From Variovorax paradoxus (GTDB lineage Bacteria > Pseudomonadota > Gammaproteobacteria > Burkholderiales > Burkholderiaceae_C): a stretch of 64,000 bases of DNA. The translations under genes were made by a program, and so were the position numbers. This document shows positions 16,126-24,592 of the stretch, piece by piece. Each line of letters begins with the position of its first letter. Position 1 is the first letter of the stretch. The stretch lies in NCBI RefSeq assembly GCF_030811855.1, contig NZ_JAUSRN010000004.1, positions 124,001-188,000 of the forward strand. Direction: 5' to 3'. Below the pieces are notes generated by a model. The model saw only the letters and a program-made list of their open reading frames with translations. It searched no databases and was not told where the DNA came from.

Positions 16126-17664
16126 ATGCCAGAAGCCAAATCCTCCCTTTCCGTTGCCGCCGAAATCGAGCAGTTGCTGCAGCGCCTCGGCGTTCCGAAG
16201 TCCGCCTACACAGGCGGCGAACTGACGGTGCGGTCGCCGGTCACCGGCGAGGTGGTTGCACAGGTGCGGCAAACCACTGCCGCCCAAGCAACCGAAGCCA
16301 TCGGCCATGCGAACGAGGCCTTCAAGGCGTGGCGCAATGTGCCCGCCCCGCGCCGCGGCGAGCTGGTACGCCTGCTCGGCGAAGAACTGCGCGCCGCCAA
16401 GGGCGACCTCGGCCGCCTCGTCACGCTCGAGGCCGGCAAGATCCCGTCCGAGGGCGCGGGCGAGGTGCAGGAAATGATCGACATCTGCGACTTCGCGGTC
16501 GGCCTCTCGCGCCAGCTCTACGGCCTGACGCTGGCGACCGAGCGCGCCGAGCACCGCATGATGGAAACCTGGCATCCGCTGGGCGTGTGCGGCGTGATCT
16601 CGGCCTTCAACTTTCCGGTGGCCGTGTGGTCGTGGAACGCGGCACTGGCACTGGTGTGCGGCGATTCGGTCGTGTGGAAGCCGTCTGAAAAAACCCCGCT
16701 CACCGCGCTGGCCACGCACGCCATTGCGCAGCGCGCCCTCGCTCGTTTCGGCGATGCGCCCGAAGGCCTGCTCGGGCTCTTGCTGGGCCTGCGCGACATC
16801 GGCGAAGTGTTGGTCGACGACCACCGCGTGCCGATTCTCTCGGCCACCGGCTCCACCGCGATGGGCCGGCAGGTGGGACCGAAGCTGGCGGCGCGCTTTG
16901 CCCGTGCGATTCTCGAGCTCGGCGGCAACAACGCGGCCATCGTCACGCCGTCGGCCGACCTCGACCTCACGCTGCGCGCCATCGCGTTCTCGGCCATGGG
17001 CACGGCCGGCCAGCGCTGCACCACATTGCGCCGGCTTTTCGTGCACGACAGCGTGTACGACGCGCTCGTGCCCAAGCTTGCGAAGGTCTACGGCAACGTG
17101 CAGGTGGGCGACCCGCGCGAGGCCGGCACGCTGGTCGGTCCGCTGATCGACCGCGCCGCGTTCGACGGCATGCAGAAGGCCCTGGGCGAATGCCGCGAGA
17201 TCGGTGCCACGGTGCATGGCGGCCAGCGCGTCGACGGCATCGGCACGAAAGACGCCTTCTACGTGCGTCCGGCGCTGGTCGAGCTGAAGTCGCACGAAGG
17301 CCCGGTGCTGCGCGAGACCTTCGCGCCCATCCTCTACGTGGTGCGCTACAACACGCTCGACGACGCCATCGAATGGCACAACGCGGTGGGTGCGGGCCTG
17401 TCTTCGTCGATCTTCACGCTCAACGTGCGCGAGGCCGAGCGCTTCCTGTCGAGCGCCGGTTCGGACTGCGGCATTGCCAACGTCAACATCGGCCCGAGCG
17501 GCGCCGAGATCGGCGGTGCCTTCGGCGGCGAGAAGGAAACAGGCGGCGGCCGCGAAGCGGGCTCCGACAGCTGGAAGGCGTACATGCGCCGCGCCACCAA
17601 CACCATCAACTACTCGACCGCGTTGCCGCTCGCGCAAGGCGTGACCTTCGAGATCAACGACTGA
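16126..17664 (+). CDS. aldehyde dehydrogenase, ALDH7 (aminoadipate-semialdehyde DH/AmaB)-like
   Basis: 512 residues. Catalytic Cys298 in GTAGQRCTTLRRLF and Glu264 in LELGGNN. The segments GVISAFNFPVAVWSWNAALA, WKPSEKTPLTALA and GTAGQRCTTLRRLF match the ALDH7/antiquitin subgroup (alpha-aminoadipate semialdehyde dehydrogenase; Pseudomonas AmaB) better than generic betaine or succinate-semialdehyde dehydrogenases. It would oxidise an amino-aldehyde to the acid with NAD(P)+. It is the first structural gene of the rightward arm, 169 bp after the IclR gene, and precedes a receptor, an aminotransferase and a ThDP enzyme. The start codon chosen gives the family N-terminus; GCCGGAG lies upstream. Confidence 0.88.
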   Translation: MPEAKSSLSVAAEIEQLLQRLGVPKSAYTGGELTVRSPVTGEVVAQVRQTTAAQATEAIGHANEAFKAWRNVPAPRRGELVRLLGEELRAAKGDLGRLVTLEAGKIPSEGAGEVQEMIDICDFAVGLSRQLYGLTLATERAEHRMMETWHPLGVCGVISAFNFPVAVWSWNAALALVCGDSVVWKPSEKTPLTALATHAIAQRALARFGDAPEGLLGLLLGLRDIGEVLVDDHRVPILSATGSTAMGRQVGPKLAARFARAILELGGNNAAIVTPSADLDLTLRAIAFSAMGTAGQRCTTLRRLFVHDSVYDALVPKLAKVYGNVQVGDPREAGTLVGPLIDRAAFDGMQKALGECREIGATVHGGQRVDGIGTKDAFYVRPALVELKSHEGPVLRETFAPILYVVRYNTLDDAIEWHNAVGAGLSSSIFTLNVREAERFLSSAGSDCGIANVNIGPSGAEIGGAFGGEKETGGGREAGSDSWKAYMRRATNTINYSTALPLAQGVTFEIND

Positions 17665-17760
17665 TCGACTCCGGCCTTCTGTCTTGCCGCGCGGCGTTTC
17701 TCCGCAGCGGCAGGTCGGCGGCCGTGCGTACCCCAGAAAAACAACCAGGAGACAGAGAAC

Positions 17761-18663
17761 ATGAAGATGCAATTGAAGACCCTCGCCGCCGCGGCGCTGA
17801 TCGCGCTCGCATTCGGCGCCGCCGCGCAGCAGGCCCCGGCCGGCGGCACGCTCGACAAGATCAAGAGCAGCGGCAAGGCCGTGCTCGGCGTGCGCGAGGC
17901 TTCGCCGCCCATGGCCTACATGCTGGGTGCGAACGACAAATACGTGGGCTACCACGTCGAGCTGTGCGAGCGCGTGCTGAAGGACATCGCACCCTCTGCC
18001 CGGCTCGAATACATGGCCGTGACCGCGCAGAACACCATCCCACTGGTGCAGAACGGCACGCTCGACATCGGCTGCGGCCCCACCACCAACAACACCGCGC
18101 GCCAGCAGCAGGTTGCGTTTGCGCTCACCACGTACGTGAGCGAGGTGCGCATGGCCACCCGCGTCGATTCGGGCATCAGCTCGCTCGACCAGCTGGCGGG
18201 CCGCACCGTGTCGGCCTCCACCGGCACCACGGCCGTGCAGCTGCTGCGCAAGCGCGAGCGCGCGCAGAACACCACCATCACCACGATGCTCGGCAAGGAC
18301 CACCTCGAGAGCTTCCTGCTGATGGAGTCGGGCCGCGCCGATGCCTTCGTGCTCGACGACAACCTGCTCGCCGGCATCATCGCCAACGCGAAGAACCCGG
18401 CGGCCTACCGCATCGTCGGCGATGCGCTGGGCTCCGAGCCGATCGCGCTGCTGTTCCGCAAGGACGACCCGGCCTTCAAGACCGCGGTGGACGACGCGCT
18501 GCGCCGCCTCATGAAGAGCGGCGAGCTCGAGAAGATCTACACCAAGTGGTTCGTCGCGCCCATTCCGCCGAAGAACACCAGCCTCAACCTGCCGATGAGC
18601 GCGGCCTTGAAGCAGCTCATTGCCGAACCCAACGACAAGCCGCTGGAGGCCTACGCGAAGTGA
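17761..18663 (+). CDS. amino-acid ABC transporter substrate-binding protein, GltI-like (orphan)
   Basis: 300 residues: signal peptide about 1-22 (LKTLAAAALIALAFGAAA-QQ) and the amino-acid-type SBP_bac_3 fold (LGVREASPPMAYM, GPTTNNTARQQQVAFALTTY, GRTVSASTGTTAVQLLRK). The NTxxR and FVLDDNLLAG features match glutamate/aspartate receptors. No matching permease or ATPase lies nearby; it must share another transporter or sense. RBS CCAGGAGACAGAG precedes the ATG. The downstream aminotransferase GTG overlaps its stop (GTGA), coupling receptor and enzyme. Confidence 0.88.
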   Translation: MKMQLKTLAAAALIALAFGAAAQQAPAGGTLDKIKSSGKAVLGVREASPPMAYMLGANDKYVGYHVELCERVLKDIAPSARLEYMAVTAQNTIPLVQNGTLDIGCGPTTNNTARQQQVAFALTTYVSEVRMATRVDSGISSLDQLAGRTVSASTGTTAVQLLRKRERAQNTTITTMLGKDHLESFLLMESGRADAFVLDDNLLAGIIANAKNPAAYRIVGDALGSEPIALLFRKDDPAFKTAVDDALRRLMKSGELEKIYTKWFVAPIPPKNTSLNLPMSAALKQLIAEPNDKPLEAYAK

Positions 18664-19904
18664 CATCCGCCGTTCTCGATTCCGCGCTTTCTTCGTCCTC
18701 CGCGTTCGAGCCCGCAGAGCGCGTGCGCGCCATCGGCGTGTCGGAAATCCTGCGCATCACCGACCATGCCAACGCACTCAAGCGCGCCGGCCGGTCGGTG
18801 ATCGTGCTGGGCGCGGGCGAGCCGGACTTCGACACGCCCGAGCACATTCGCGCCGCCGCGGCCCGCGCGATGGAGCGCGGCGACACGCGCTACACGGTGC
18901 TCGACGGCAGCCCGGCCATGAAGGCCGCGGTGCAGCTCAAGTTCAAGCGCGACAACGCGCTGGACTTTGCGTTGAATGAAATCAGCGTGGGTGCGGGCGC
19001 CAAGCAGGTGATCTTCAACGCGCTGATGGCCAGCCTGAATCCGGGCGACGAGGTGATCCTGCCCGCGCCGTACTGGACCTCTTACGCCGACATCGTGCAG
19101 ATCTGCGGGGGCGTGCCGGTGAGCGTGCCTTGCAGCGAGGCCAATGGCTTTCGGTTGGAGGCCGCGCAACTCGAGGCGGCCATCACGCCGCGCACCCGCT
19201 GGCTCTTTCTGAATTCGCCGTCGAACCCGAGCGGCGCAGCCTACAGCGCGGCGCAGCTCGCGCCGCTGTGCGAGGTGCTGCTGCGGCATCCTAAGCTGTG
19301 GGTGCTGGCCGACGACATCTACGAACACATCCTCTACGACGGCCTGGCCTTCGCCACGCCGGTGGCCGTGGAGCCGCGGCTGCAGGGCCGCACGCTCACC
19401 GTCAACGGTGTGTCGAAAGCCTATGCGATGACCGGCTGGCGCGTGGGCTACGGAGCGGGGCCGCGCGCGCTGATCGCGGCCATGGCGGTGGTGCAAAGCC
19501 AGTCGACCTCGTGCCCGTCGTCGGTGAGCCAGGCTGCAGCCATCGAGGCATTGACCGGGCCGCAAGACATCGTGGCCGAGCGGTGCGCTGATTTCCAGGC
19601 GCGGCGCGATTTCGTGGTGGCCGCATTGAACCGCGCGCCGGGGCTGCATTGCCGCGTGCCCGAAGGCGCGTTCTATACCTTTGCGAGCTGCGGCGGCGTT
19701 CTCGGCCGGCGCACCCAGGCCGGCGTGCTGCTGCGGACGGACAGCGATTTCTGCAACTACCTACTGCAGGATTTCGAAGTGGCGGTGGTGCCGGGCAGCG
19801 TGTTCGGGCTGGCACCGTATTTCCGCATTTCGTACGCCACGTCGATGGCGCAGCTCGAAGAGGCGTGTGCACGCATTGCCGCGGCATGCGAAGCTCTCAT
19901 ATGA
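18660..19904 (+). CDS. class I/II pyridoxal-phosphate aminotransferase
   Basis: 414 residues of the aspartate/aromatic aminotransferase fold I. PLP-binding Lys253 in VNGVSKAYAMTGWRVGYG; phosphate-binding GAGAKQVIFNAL; substrate Asn in LNSPSNPSGAAYS; Arg near the end in YFRISYATS. The likely start is GTG 18660, which overlaps the upstream stop as GTGA; no ATG gives a full-length N-terminus. It would remove the amino group from an amino acid (2-aminoadipate would fit the ALDH7 neighbour, inference). A palindromic repeat separates it from the ThDP enzyme gene downstream. Confidence 0.88.
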   Translation: MTSAVLDSALSSSSAFEPAERVRAIGVSEILRITDHANALKRAGRSVIVLGAGEPDFDTPEHIRAAAARAMERGDTRYTVLDGSPAMKAAVQLKFKRDNALDFALNEISVGAGAKQVIFNALMASLNPGDEVILPAPYWTSYADIVQICGGVPVSVPCSEANGFRLEAAQLEAAITPRTRWLFLNSPSNPSGAAYSAAQLAPLCEVLLRHPKLWVLADDIYEHILYDGLAFATPVAVEPRLQGRTLTVNGVSKAYAMTGWRVGYGAGPRALIAAMAVVQSQSTSCPSSVSQAAAIEALTGPQDIVAERCADFQARRDFVVAALNRAPGLHCRVPEGAFYTFASCGGVLGRRTQAGVLLRTDSDFCNYLLQDFEVAVVPGSVFGLAPYFRISYATSMAQLEEACARIAAACEALI

Positions 19905-19908
19905 ATTT

Positions 19909-20022
19909 CTCCCTCCCCTTCCGGGGGAGGGCAGGGGTGGGGGCAAGCGGCGTGTCTGTCACCGTCGGCGTGGGTGATGCCGTCTGCCCCCATCCCAGCC
20001 TTCCCCCAGAGGGGGAAGGAGC
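19909..20022. repeat. palindromic G/C-tract repeat, copy 1
   Basis: A 114-bp element beginning CTCCCTCCCCTTCCGGGGGA and ending CCCAGAGGGGGAAGGAGC. Each end folds into its own hairpin (CCCTCCCC/GGGGGAGGG; TTCCCCC/GGGGGAA) and the inner segments GGGGTGGGGGC and GCCCCCATCCC are complementary. A second copy is at 53226-53328 and a half unit at 48311-48346. It lies between two co-directional genes of one putative operon. Confidence 0.85.
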
Positions 20023-20055
20023 GAATACAAAGACCTTCATTGCATTGGACACAGC

Positions 20056-21729
20056 ATGACTTCTTCCCGCACCGGCGGCCAGATCCTGGTCGACCAGCTC
20101 ATCACCCACGGCGTCGAGCAGCTCTTCTGCGTGCCCGGTGAAAGCTTCCTGGCCGTGCTCGACGCGCTGCACGACGCGTCCATCGAAGTGACGGTGTGCC
20201 GCCAAGAAGGCGGCGCCACGATGATGGCCGAGGCGCAGGGCAAGCTCACCGGCAAGCCGGGCGTGTGCTTCGTCACGCGCGGGCCGGGCGCCACCAACGC
20301 GGCGGCCGGCGTGCACATCGCGCACCAGGATTCGACGCCGCTGCTGCTCTTCGTGGGGCAGGTGGCGCGCGAGGCACTGGGCCGCGAAGCCTTCCAGGAG
20401 CTGGACTATGGCGCGGTCTTCGGCACCATGGCCAAGTGGGTGGTGCAGATCGACGATTCCGCTCGGGTGCCTGAGCTGGTCTCGCGCGCCTTCCATGTCG
20501 CCACCTCGGGCCGGCCCGGCCCGGTGGTGATCGCGCTGCCGGAAGACATGCTGACCGAAGCCGCCACGGTGGTCGATGCGCAGCCTTACGCGGTGGTCGA
20601 AACCCATCCTGGCGCGGCGCAGATCGCCGAGCTGCAGCAGCGCCTGTCGCGGGCGCAGCGGCCCGTCGTCATCCTGGGCGGCAGCCGCTGGTCCGAGGCC
20701 TCGGCCCGGCAGTTCGCGGGGTTCGCCGAGGCTTTCTCGCTGCCGGTGTACTGCTCGTTCCGCCGCCAGATGCTGTTGTCGGCCGAGCATCCTTGCTATG
20801 CGGGCGACCTGGGCCTGGGCGCGAATCCGCGCATGCTCGAGCGCATTCGCAATGCCGATCTGGTGCTGCTGGTGGGCGGGCGACTGTCCGAGGTGCCGTC
20901 GCAGGGCTATGAGCTGCTCGCAATTCCGCAGCCTAGGCAGGCGCTGGTGCATGTGCATGCCGATGCCGACGAGCTCGGCAAGCTCTACCGCCCGGCGCTG
21001 GGCATCCATGCCACGCCGCAGGCGTTTGCCGAAGCCGTGGCCGCGCTGCGACCGGCTTCAGCGCCCTTGTGGCAGGCCGAGACCCAGGCCGCACGCGAAG
21101 ACTTCCTGCGCTGGAGCGATCCGGCACCGATCCGCATTCCGGGCCCCTTGCAGATGGGCGAAGTGATGCAGCACCTGCGCGAGGTGCTGCCGGCCGACAC
21201 CATCTTTTGCAACGGCGCGGGCAACTTCGCGACCTGGGTGCACCGCTTCTGGCCGTTCCGCGCGTTTGCGAGCCAGCTGGCGCCCACCAGCGGATCGATG
21301 GGCTATGGCCTGCCGGCGGGCGTGGGCGCCAAGCGGCTGTGGCCGCAGCGCGAGGTGGTGGTGTTCGCAGGCGACGGCGACTTCATGATGCATGGCCAGG
21401 AGTTCGCCACTGCGGTGCAGTACGGGCTTCCGATCATCGTGGTGCTGCTCGACAACGCCATGTACGGCACCATCCGCATGCACCAGGAAAAGCACTATCC
21501 CGGCCGCATCAGCGCCACGCAGCTCAAGAACCCCGATTTCCGCGGCTATGCCGAGGTATTCGGCGGACATGGCGAGCGCGTGGTCAGCACCGAGGAATTT
21601 GGCCCGGCCCTGGCGCGTGCGCGCGCAAGCGGCAAGCCCGCGATCCTGCACTGCCTGCTCGATCCTGAAGCCATCACGCCGGGAAGCACGCTGCAGTCGA
21701 TCCGCAAGGCCGCGCTCGCTGGCGGCTGA
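20056..21729 (+). CDS. thiamine-diphosphate-dependent enzyme, acetolactate synthase-like
   Basis: 557 residues with the three-domain ThDP layout: Pyr domain with catalytic Glu51 (RQEGGATMMAEAQG) and RGPGATNAAAGVHIA; central domain (about 190-330); PP domain with GDGDF (439-443) and the downstream Asn of LLDNAMYGTIRMHQ for Mg-ThDP binding. No regulatory subunit (IlvN) is adjacent, so a biosynthetic acetolactate synthase is unlikely. As last gene of the arm with ALDH7 and an aminotransferase, a 2-oxoacid decarboxylase or carboligase acting on the deaminated product is plausible; the reaction is not readable from sequence. Confidence 0.87.
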   Translation: MTSSRTGGQILVDQLITHGVEQLFCVPGESFLAVLDALHDASIEVTVCRQEGGATMMAEAQGKLTGKPGVCFVTRGPGATNAAAGVHIAHQDSTPLLLFVGQVAREALGREAFQELDYGAVFGTMAKWVVQIDDSARVPELVSRAFHVATSGRPGPVVIALPEDMLTEAATVVDAQPYAVVETHPGAAQIAELQQRLSRAQRPVVILGGSRWSEASARQFAGFAEAFSLPVYCSFRRQMLLSAEHPCYAGDLGLGANPRMLERIRNADLVLLVGGRLSEVPSQGYELLAIPQPRQALVHVHADADELGKLYRPALGIHATPQAFAEAVAALRPASAPLWQAETQAAREDFLRWSDPAPIRIPGPLQMGEVMQHLREVLPADTIFCNGAGNFATWVHRFWPFRAFASQLAPTSGSMGYGLPAGVGAKRLWPQREVVVFAGDGDFMMHGQEFATAVQYGLPIIVVLLDNAMYGTIRMHQEKHYPGRISATQLKNPDFRGYAEVFGGHGERVVSTEEFGPALARARASGKPAILHCLLDPEAITPGSTLQSIRKAALAGG

Positions 21730-21742
21730 AAGAAGAAGGGGA

Positions 21743-22042
21743 TCAGCCCAGCCCGCCCGCAAAGCGCGGCAGCGGTATTGGCGGGATGCCGTCGGGCGCT
21801 CGCGCCGCGAGCCGTGCGGCGCGGGCCAGCGGCTCCATGGCTTGCTCGAGTCGGGTGGCGAGCAGGTAAAGGTCCTCGTCCTTGGTTTCCGCGGCATGTT
21901 CGCGCGTCATGCGGATGATTTCCGTGGCGTACTCGGCGTTGGTGGCCATCCATTCGGTGTCGGTCACGCGCCCATGCTTTCGCCGCAGCGCGACGTGAAG
22001 GCGCGCTGCGAGGGCAATGCGATCGCTTTCGGACATGGACAT
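21743..22042 (-). CDS. hypothetical protein, 99 aa
   Basis: A short, mostly helical, charged protein (MSMSESDRIALAARLHVALR; TEWMATNAEYATEIIRMTRE; LATRLEQAMEPLARAARLA) ending in a proline-rich tail. I do not recognise a family. The start at 22042 is supported by TGGAGGACC seven bases upstream; an internal ATG at 22036 is the alternative. It is convergent with the ThDP enzyme (13 bp between stops). Confidence 0.6.
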   Translation of the reverse strand: MSMSESDRIALAARLHVALRRKHGRVTDTEWMATNAEYATEIIRMTREHAAETKDEDLYLLATRLEQAMEPLARAARLAARAPDGIPPIPLPRFAGGLG

Positions 22043-22323
22043 GGGGCGGTCCTCCAGGAATGGCTCATCCGTTTGCGTGCACAAGTCGTGCCACATTGTG
22101 GGACCACGTTCATTAACGAGCCGAAACACTTTTGTAGGCGAAGAGGCCTTTGGAGGGACTGCAAAGCGGGTAATTCCCAATGCACTGGGCCGGTGCACCC
22201 CCTAAAGTCTGCCCACTCGCGAACGGGCCAAGCTCGTGCTGCCGAGGGTCCGAGGAGACAAATTCGGTCTACAACAAAAATTCTTCAAGGCTTCCGTTCG
22301 AGAAGCCGTGTTTGAACTTGAAA

Positions 22324-22348
22324 GGCGCCGCTGGTCGGCGCCTTTTTT
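22324..22348 (+). terminator. strong rho-independent terminator
   Basis: Stem GGCGCCG (22324-22330), loop CTGGT, CGGCGCC (22336-22342), followed by six T. On the + strand no protein gene ends nearby; see the sRNA candidate. Confidence 0.85.
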
Positions 22349-22446
22349 ATTGGTCGTCTGGCGCGCGTCTTCGCACTGGCCGAAGAGGGCTTTCATGCAC
22401 GCCCCGCCTTCATATGAAGCTCCCTTTTCGATAGCGACCCGGGTGC

Positions 22447-22452
22447 GACAAT
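22447..22452 (+). promoter_or_regulatory. -10-like GACAAT six nt before the ATG (leaderless-type)
   Basis: GACAAT at 22447-22452 is followed by CTCGCC and the ATG at 22459 of the TSUP gene; no Shine-Dalgarno fits in between. Start of transcription about 7 nt after the hexamer would be at the ATG itself. The -35 region is weak (CTTTTC, 17-nt spacer). Confidence 0.4.
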
Positions 22453-22458
22453 CTCGCC

Positions 22459-23217
22459 ATGGAAATGCTGGTGGTAACGGGTGCTTCGCTGCTCGCGGGC
22501 TTTGTCGACTCGATCGTGGGCGGTGGCGGATTGATCCTCGTACCGGCGCTGTTCGCCGTATTTCCGGGGGCACCGCCAGCCACGTTGCTGGGCACCAACA
22601 AAAGTGCTTCGATTTGGGGCACGGCGGCTGCGGCGGCCCAATTCAGCCAGCGGGTGCAGATGCGCTGGGGCGCCCTATGGCCTGCCGCAGTTGTCGGTTT
22701 CGCAGGTTCGATGCTGGGCGCGTGGGGGGTGACACTGTTCCCGGGCGATTTCCTGCGCCGTGCGCTGCCGGTCGTGCTGGTGGGCGTGCTGATCTACACG
22801 GTGGCGCGCAAGGACCTGGGGCGCCACCATGTGCCGCGCTTCAGCGGCCGCGCGGAAACGCTCGCGGCTTGCGCCATCGGGCTTGCCATCGGCTTCTACG
22901 ACGGGTTCTTCGGCCCCGGCGCCGGCAGTTTCCTCGTCTTCCTGTTCGTGCGCTGGATGGGCTACGACTTTCTCAACGCATCCGCGTCAGCCAAAGTCAT
23001 CAACACACTCACCAACGCCGCGGCCCTGCTGCTGCTCGCGCTCAAGGGCCATGTCTGGTGGCACTATGGGCTGGTGATGGCGGTGGCCAACGTGGCCGGC
23101 AGCCTGCTGGGTACGCGTGTTGCATTGAAGCACGGGGCCGGCTTCGTGCGGGTGGTGTTCATCGTCGTCGTGAGCGCGCTGATCCTGAAGACCGCCTATG
23201 ACGCGTTCCTGAAATAG
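22459..23217 (+). CDS. TSUP family transporter (TauE/SafE sulfite exporter-like)
   Basis: 252 residues, eight predicted membrane segments with the family's paired motif: [16 protein letters not shown] near the N-terminus and [19 protein letters not shown] in the second half. TSUP proteins move sulfite, sulfoacetate or related organosulfur/oxyanions across the inner membrane. The ChrA gene follows after 22 bp on the same strand, a plausible two-gene oxyanion-transport operon. The start is inferred to be leaderless. Confidence 0.88.
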   Translation: MEMLVVTGASLLAGFVDSIVGGGGLILVPALFAVFPGAPPATLLGTNKSASIWGTAAAAAQFSQRVQMRWGALWPAAVVGFAGSMLGAWGVTLFPGDFLRRALPVVLVGVLIYTVARKDLGRHHVPRFSGRAETLAACAIGLAIGFYDGFFGPGAGSFLVFLFVRWMGYDFLNASASAKVINTLTNAAALLLLALKGHVWWHYGLVMAVANVAGSLLGTRVALKHGAGFVRVVFIVVVSALILKTAYDAFLK

Positions 23218-23239
23218 CAAATCGAGAAAGTCCGATTTC

Positions 23240-24586
23240 ATGGCACTGCCAGAGCCTGTTGAACGCCCCGCACCCGTCAGCTTCTGGCAGGCCTTCGTGT
23301 ATTGGTTCAAGCTCGGCTTCATCAGCTTCGGCGGCCCGGCCGGCCAGATCGCGCTCATGCACCAGGAACTGGTCGAGCGGCGGCGCTGGATATCGGAAAA
23401 GCGCTTTCTCCACGCGCTCAATTACTGCATGCTGCTGCCAGGCCCGGAGGCGCAGCAGCTGGCCACCTACATCGGCTGGCTCATGCACCGCACCTGGGGC
23501 GGTATTGCGGCGGGCGTGCTCTTTGTGCTGCCGTCGCTCTTCATCCTGATTGCGCTGTCATGGGCCTACATGGCCTACGGCCACGTGCCGGCCGTGGCGG
23601 GCCTGCTCTACGGCGTGAAGCCCGCGGTCACGGCCATCGTGCTGTTCGCTGCCTGGCGCATCGGCTCCCGGGTGCTCAAGAACGCGTGGCTTTGGGCGAT
23701 TGCGGTCGCCGCGTTCGTGGCGATCTTTGCGCTGCGGCTGCCGTTTCCGCTGATCGTGCTGGGCGCGGGAGCCATCGGTTATCTGGGCAACCGATTCGCG
23801 CCGGCTTCCTTTGCAGCCGGCGGAGCGCACGGCGCGGCCGCGGCATCGGCCGGCCCGGCGCTGATCGACGACGACACGCCGACGCCGCAGCACGCCCTCT
23901 TCGGCTGGGGCCGCTTCGTGCGCGTGCTGGCGGTGTTCCTCTTGCTCTGGCTCGGTGCCCTCGCCGCTCTCACAGCGCTGTACGGATGGCATGGCGCACT
24001 CACGCAGATGGCCTGGTTCTTCACCAAAGCGGCACTGCTGACCTTCGGCGGCGCCTATGCGGTGCTGCCTTATGTCTTTCAGGGCGCGGTCGACCACTAT
24101 CAATGGCTCAGCGCCGCGCAGATGATCGACGGGCTGGCGCTCGGAGAAACCACGCCCGGCCCACTGATCATGGTGGTGTCGTTCGTGGGTTTCGTCGGCG
24201 GCTGGGGGCAGGCGCTGTTCGGCCCGCACGCGCTGTTCTCGGCCGGCGCCGCGGCGGCGGCGGTGGTGACCTTCTTCACCTTCCTGCCGTCGTTCCTGTT
24301 CATTTTGCTGGGCGGACCTTTCATCGAGTCGACCCACGGCAACCTGAAGTTCACCGCCCCGCTGACCGCCATCACAGCGGCCGTGGTCGGTGTGATCGTC
24401 AACCTGGCGGTCTTCTTCGCCTACCACGTGCTCTGGCCCACGGGCTTGTCAGGCCCCTTCGAGACCGCCTCCGCCGTCATCGGCGTTGTCGCGGCCATCG
24501 CACTGTTTCGCTTCAAGGCCGGCGTGATTCCAGTGGTGCTCAGCTCCGCGCTGGCCGGCATGGCTTGGCAATTGTTATTGCACTAG
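23240..24586 (+). CDS. chrA: chromate transporter ChrA (two-domain)
   Basis: 448 residues, the long-chain CHR type with two homologous halves. Half 1: [19 protein letters not shown] and [18 protein letters not shown]; half 2: [20 protein letters not shown] and [24 protein letters not shown] and the GPEAQQ/TPGP motifs are the family hallmarks. ChrA exports chromate from the cytoplasm. A poorly conserved linker (about 195-225, alanine/threonine rich) joins the halves. No ChrB or ChrF regulator is adjacent, so chromate-specific induction is uncertain. Convergent with the TctA gene, 6 bp between stops. Confidence 0.92.
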   Translation: MALPEPVERPAPVSFWQAFVYWFKLGFISFGGPAGQIALMHQELVERRRWISEKRFLHALNYCMLLPGPEAQQLATYIGWLMHRTWGGIAAGVLFVLPSLFILIALSWAYMAYGHVPAVAGLLYGVKPAVTAIVLFAAWRIGSRVLKNAWLWAIAVAAFVAIFALRLPFPLIVLGAGAIGYLGNRFAPASFAAGGAHGAAAASAGPALIDDDTPTPQHALFGWGRFVRVLAVFLLLWLGALAALTALYGWHGALTQMAWFFTKAALLTFGGAYAVLPYVFQGAVDHYQWLSAAQMIDGLALGETTPGPLIMVVSFVGFVGGWGQALFGPHALFSAGAAAAAVVTFFTFLPSFLFILLGGPFIESTHGNLKFTAPLTAITAAVVGVIVNLAVFFAYHVLWPTGLSGPFETASAVIGVVAAIALFRFKAGVIPVVLSSALAGMAWQLLLH

Positions 24587-24592
24587 CTGCGT

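Larger units (their letters stand above)
22043..22458. other. 416-bp intergenic region, possible small RNA
   Basis: No credible protein gene is seen. The + strand carries GAGGAGACAA at 22249-22262, a ribosome-site-like sequence followed by no convincing frame, then an AT-richer stretch and a strong terminator at 22324-22348. As the flanking gene to the left is on the opposite strand, that terminator must end an unannotated + transcript starting within this region: a small RNA or the relic of a decayed gene. Confidence 0.4.

Noticed and set aside
15991..18666. Very long open frame (about 890 codons) antisense to the ALDH and receptor genes
   Set aside because: It is the usual high-GC shadow: arginine/alanine/histidine-rich translation without domains, opposite two recognisable enzymes.
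19909..20022. G/C palindrome as simple terminator of the aminotransferase gene
   Set aside because: A second copy exists at 53226 with the same ends, neither has a T-run, so it is a repeat family first.
20056..21729. Annotation as biosynthetic acetolactate synthase (ilvB)
   Set aside because: No IlvN subunit and a catabolic neighbourhood; kept as ThDP enzyme of unknown reaction.
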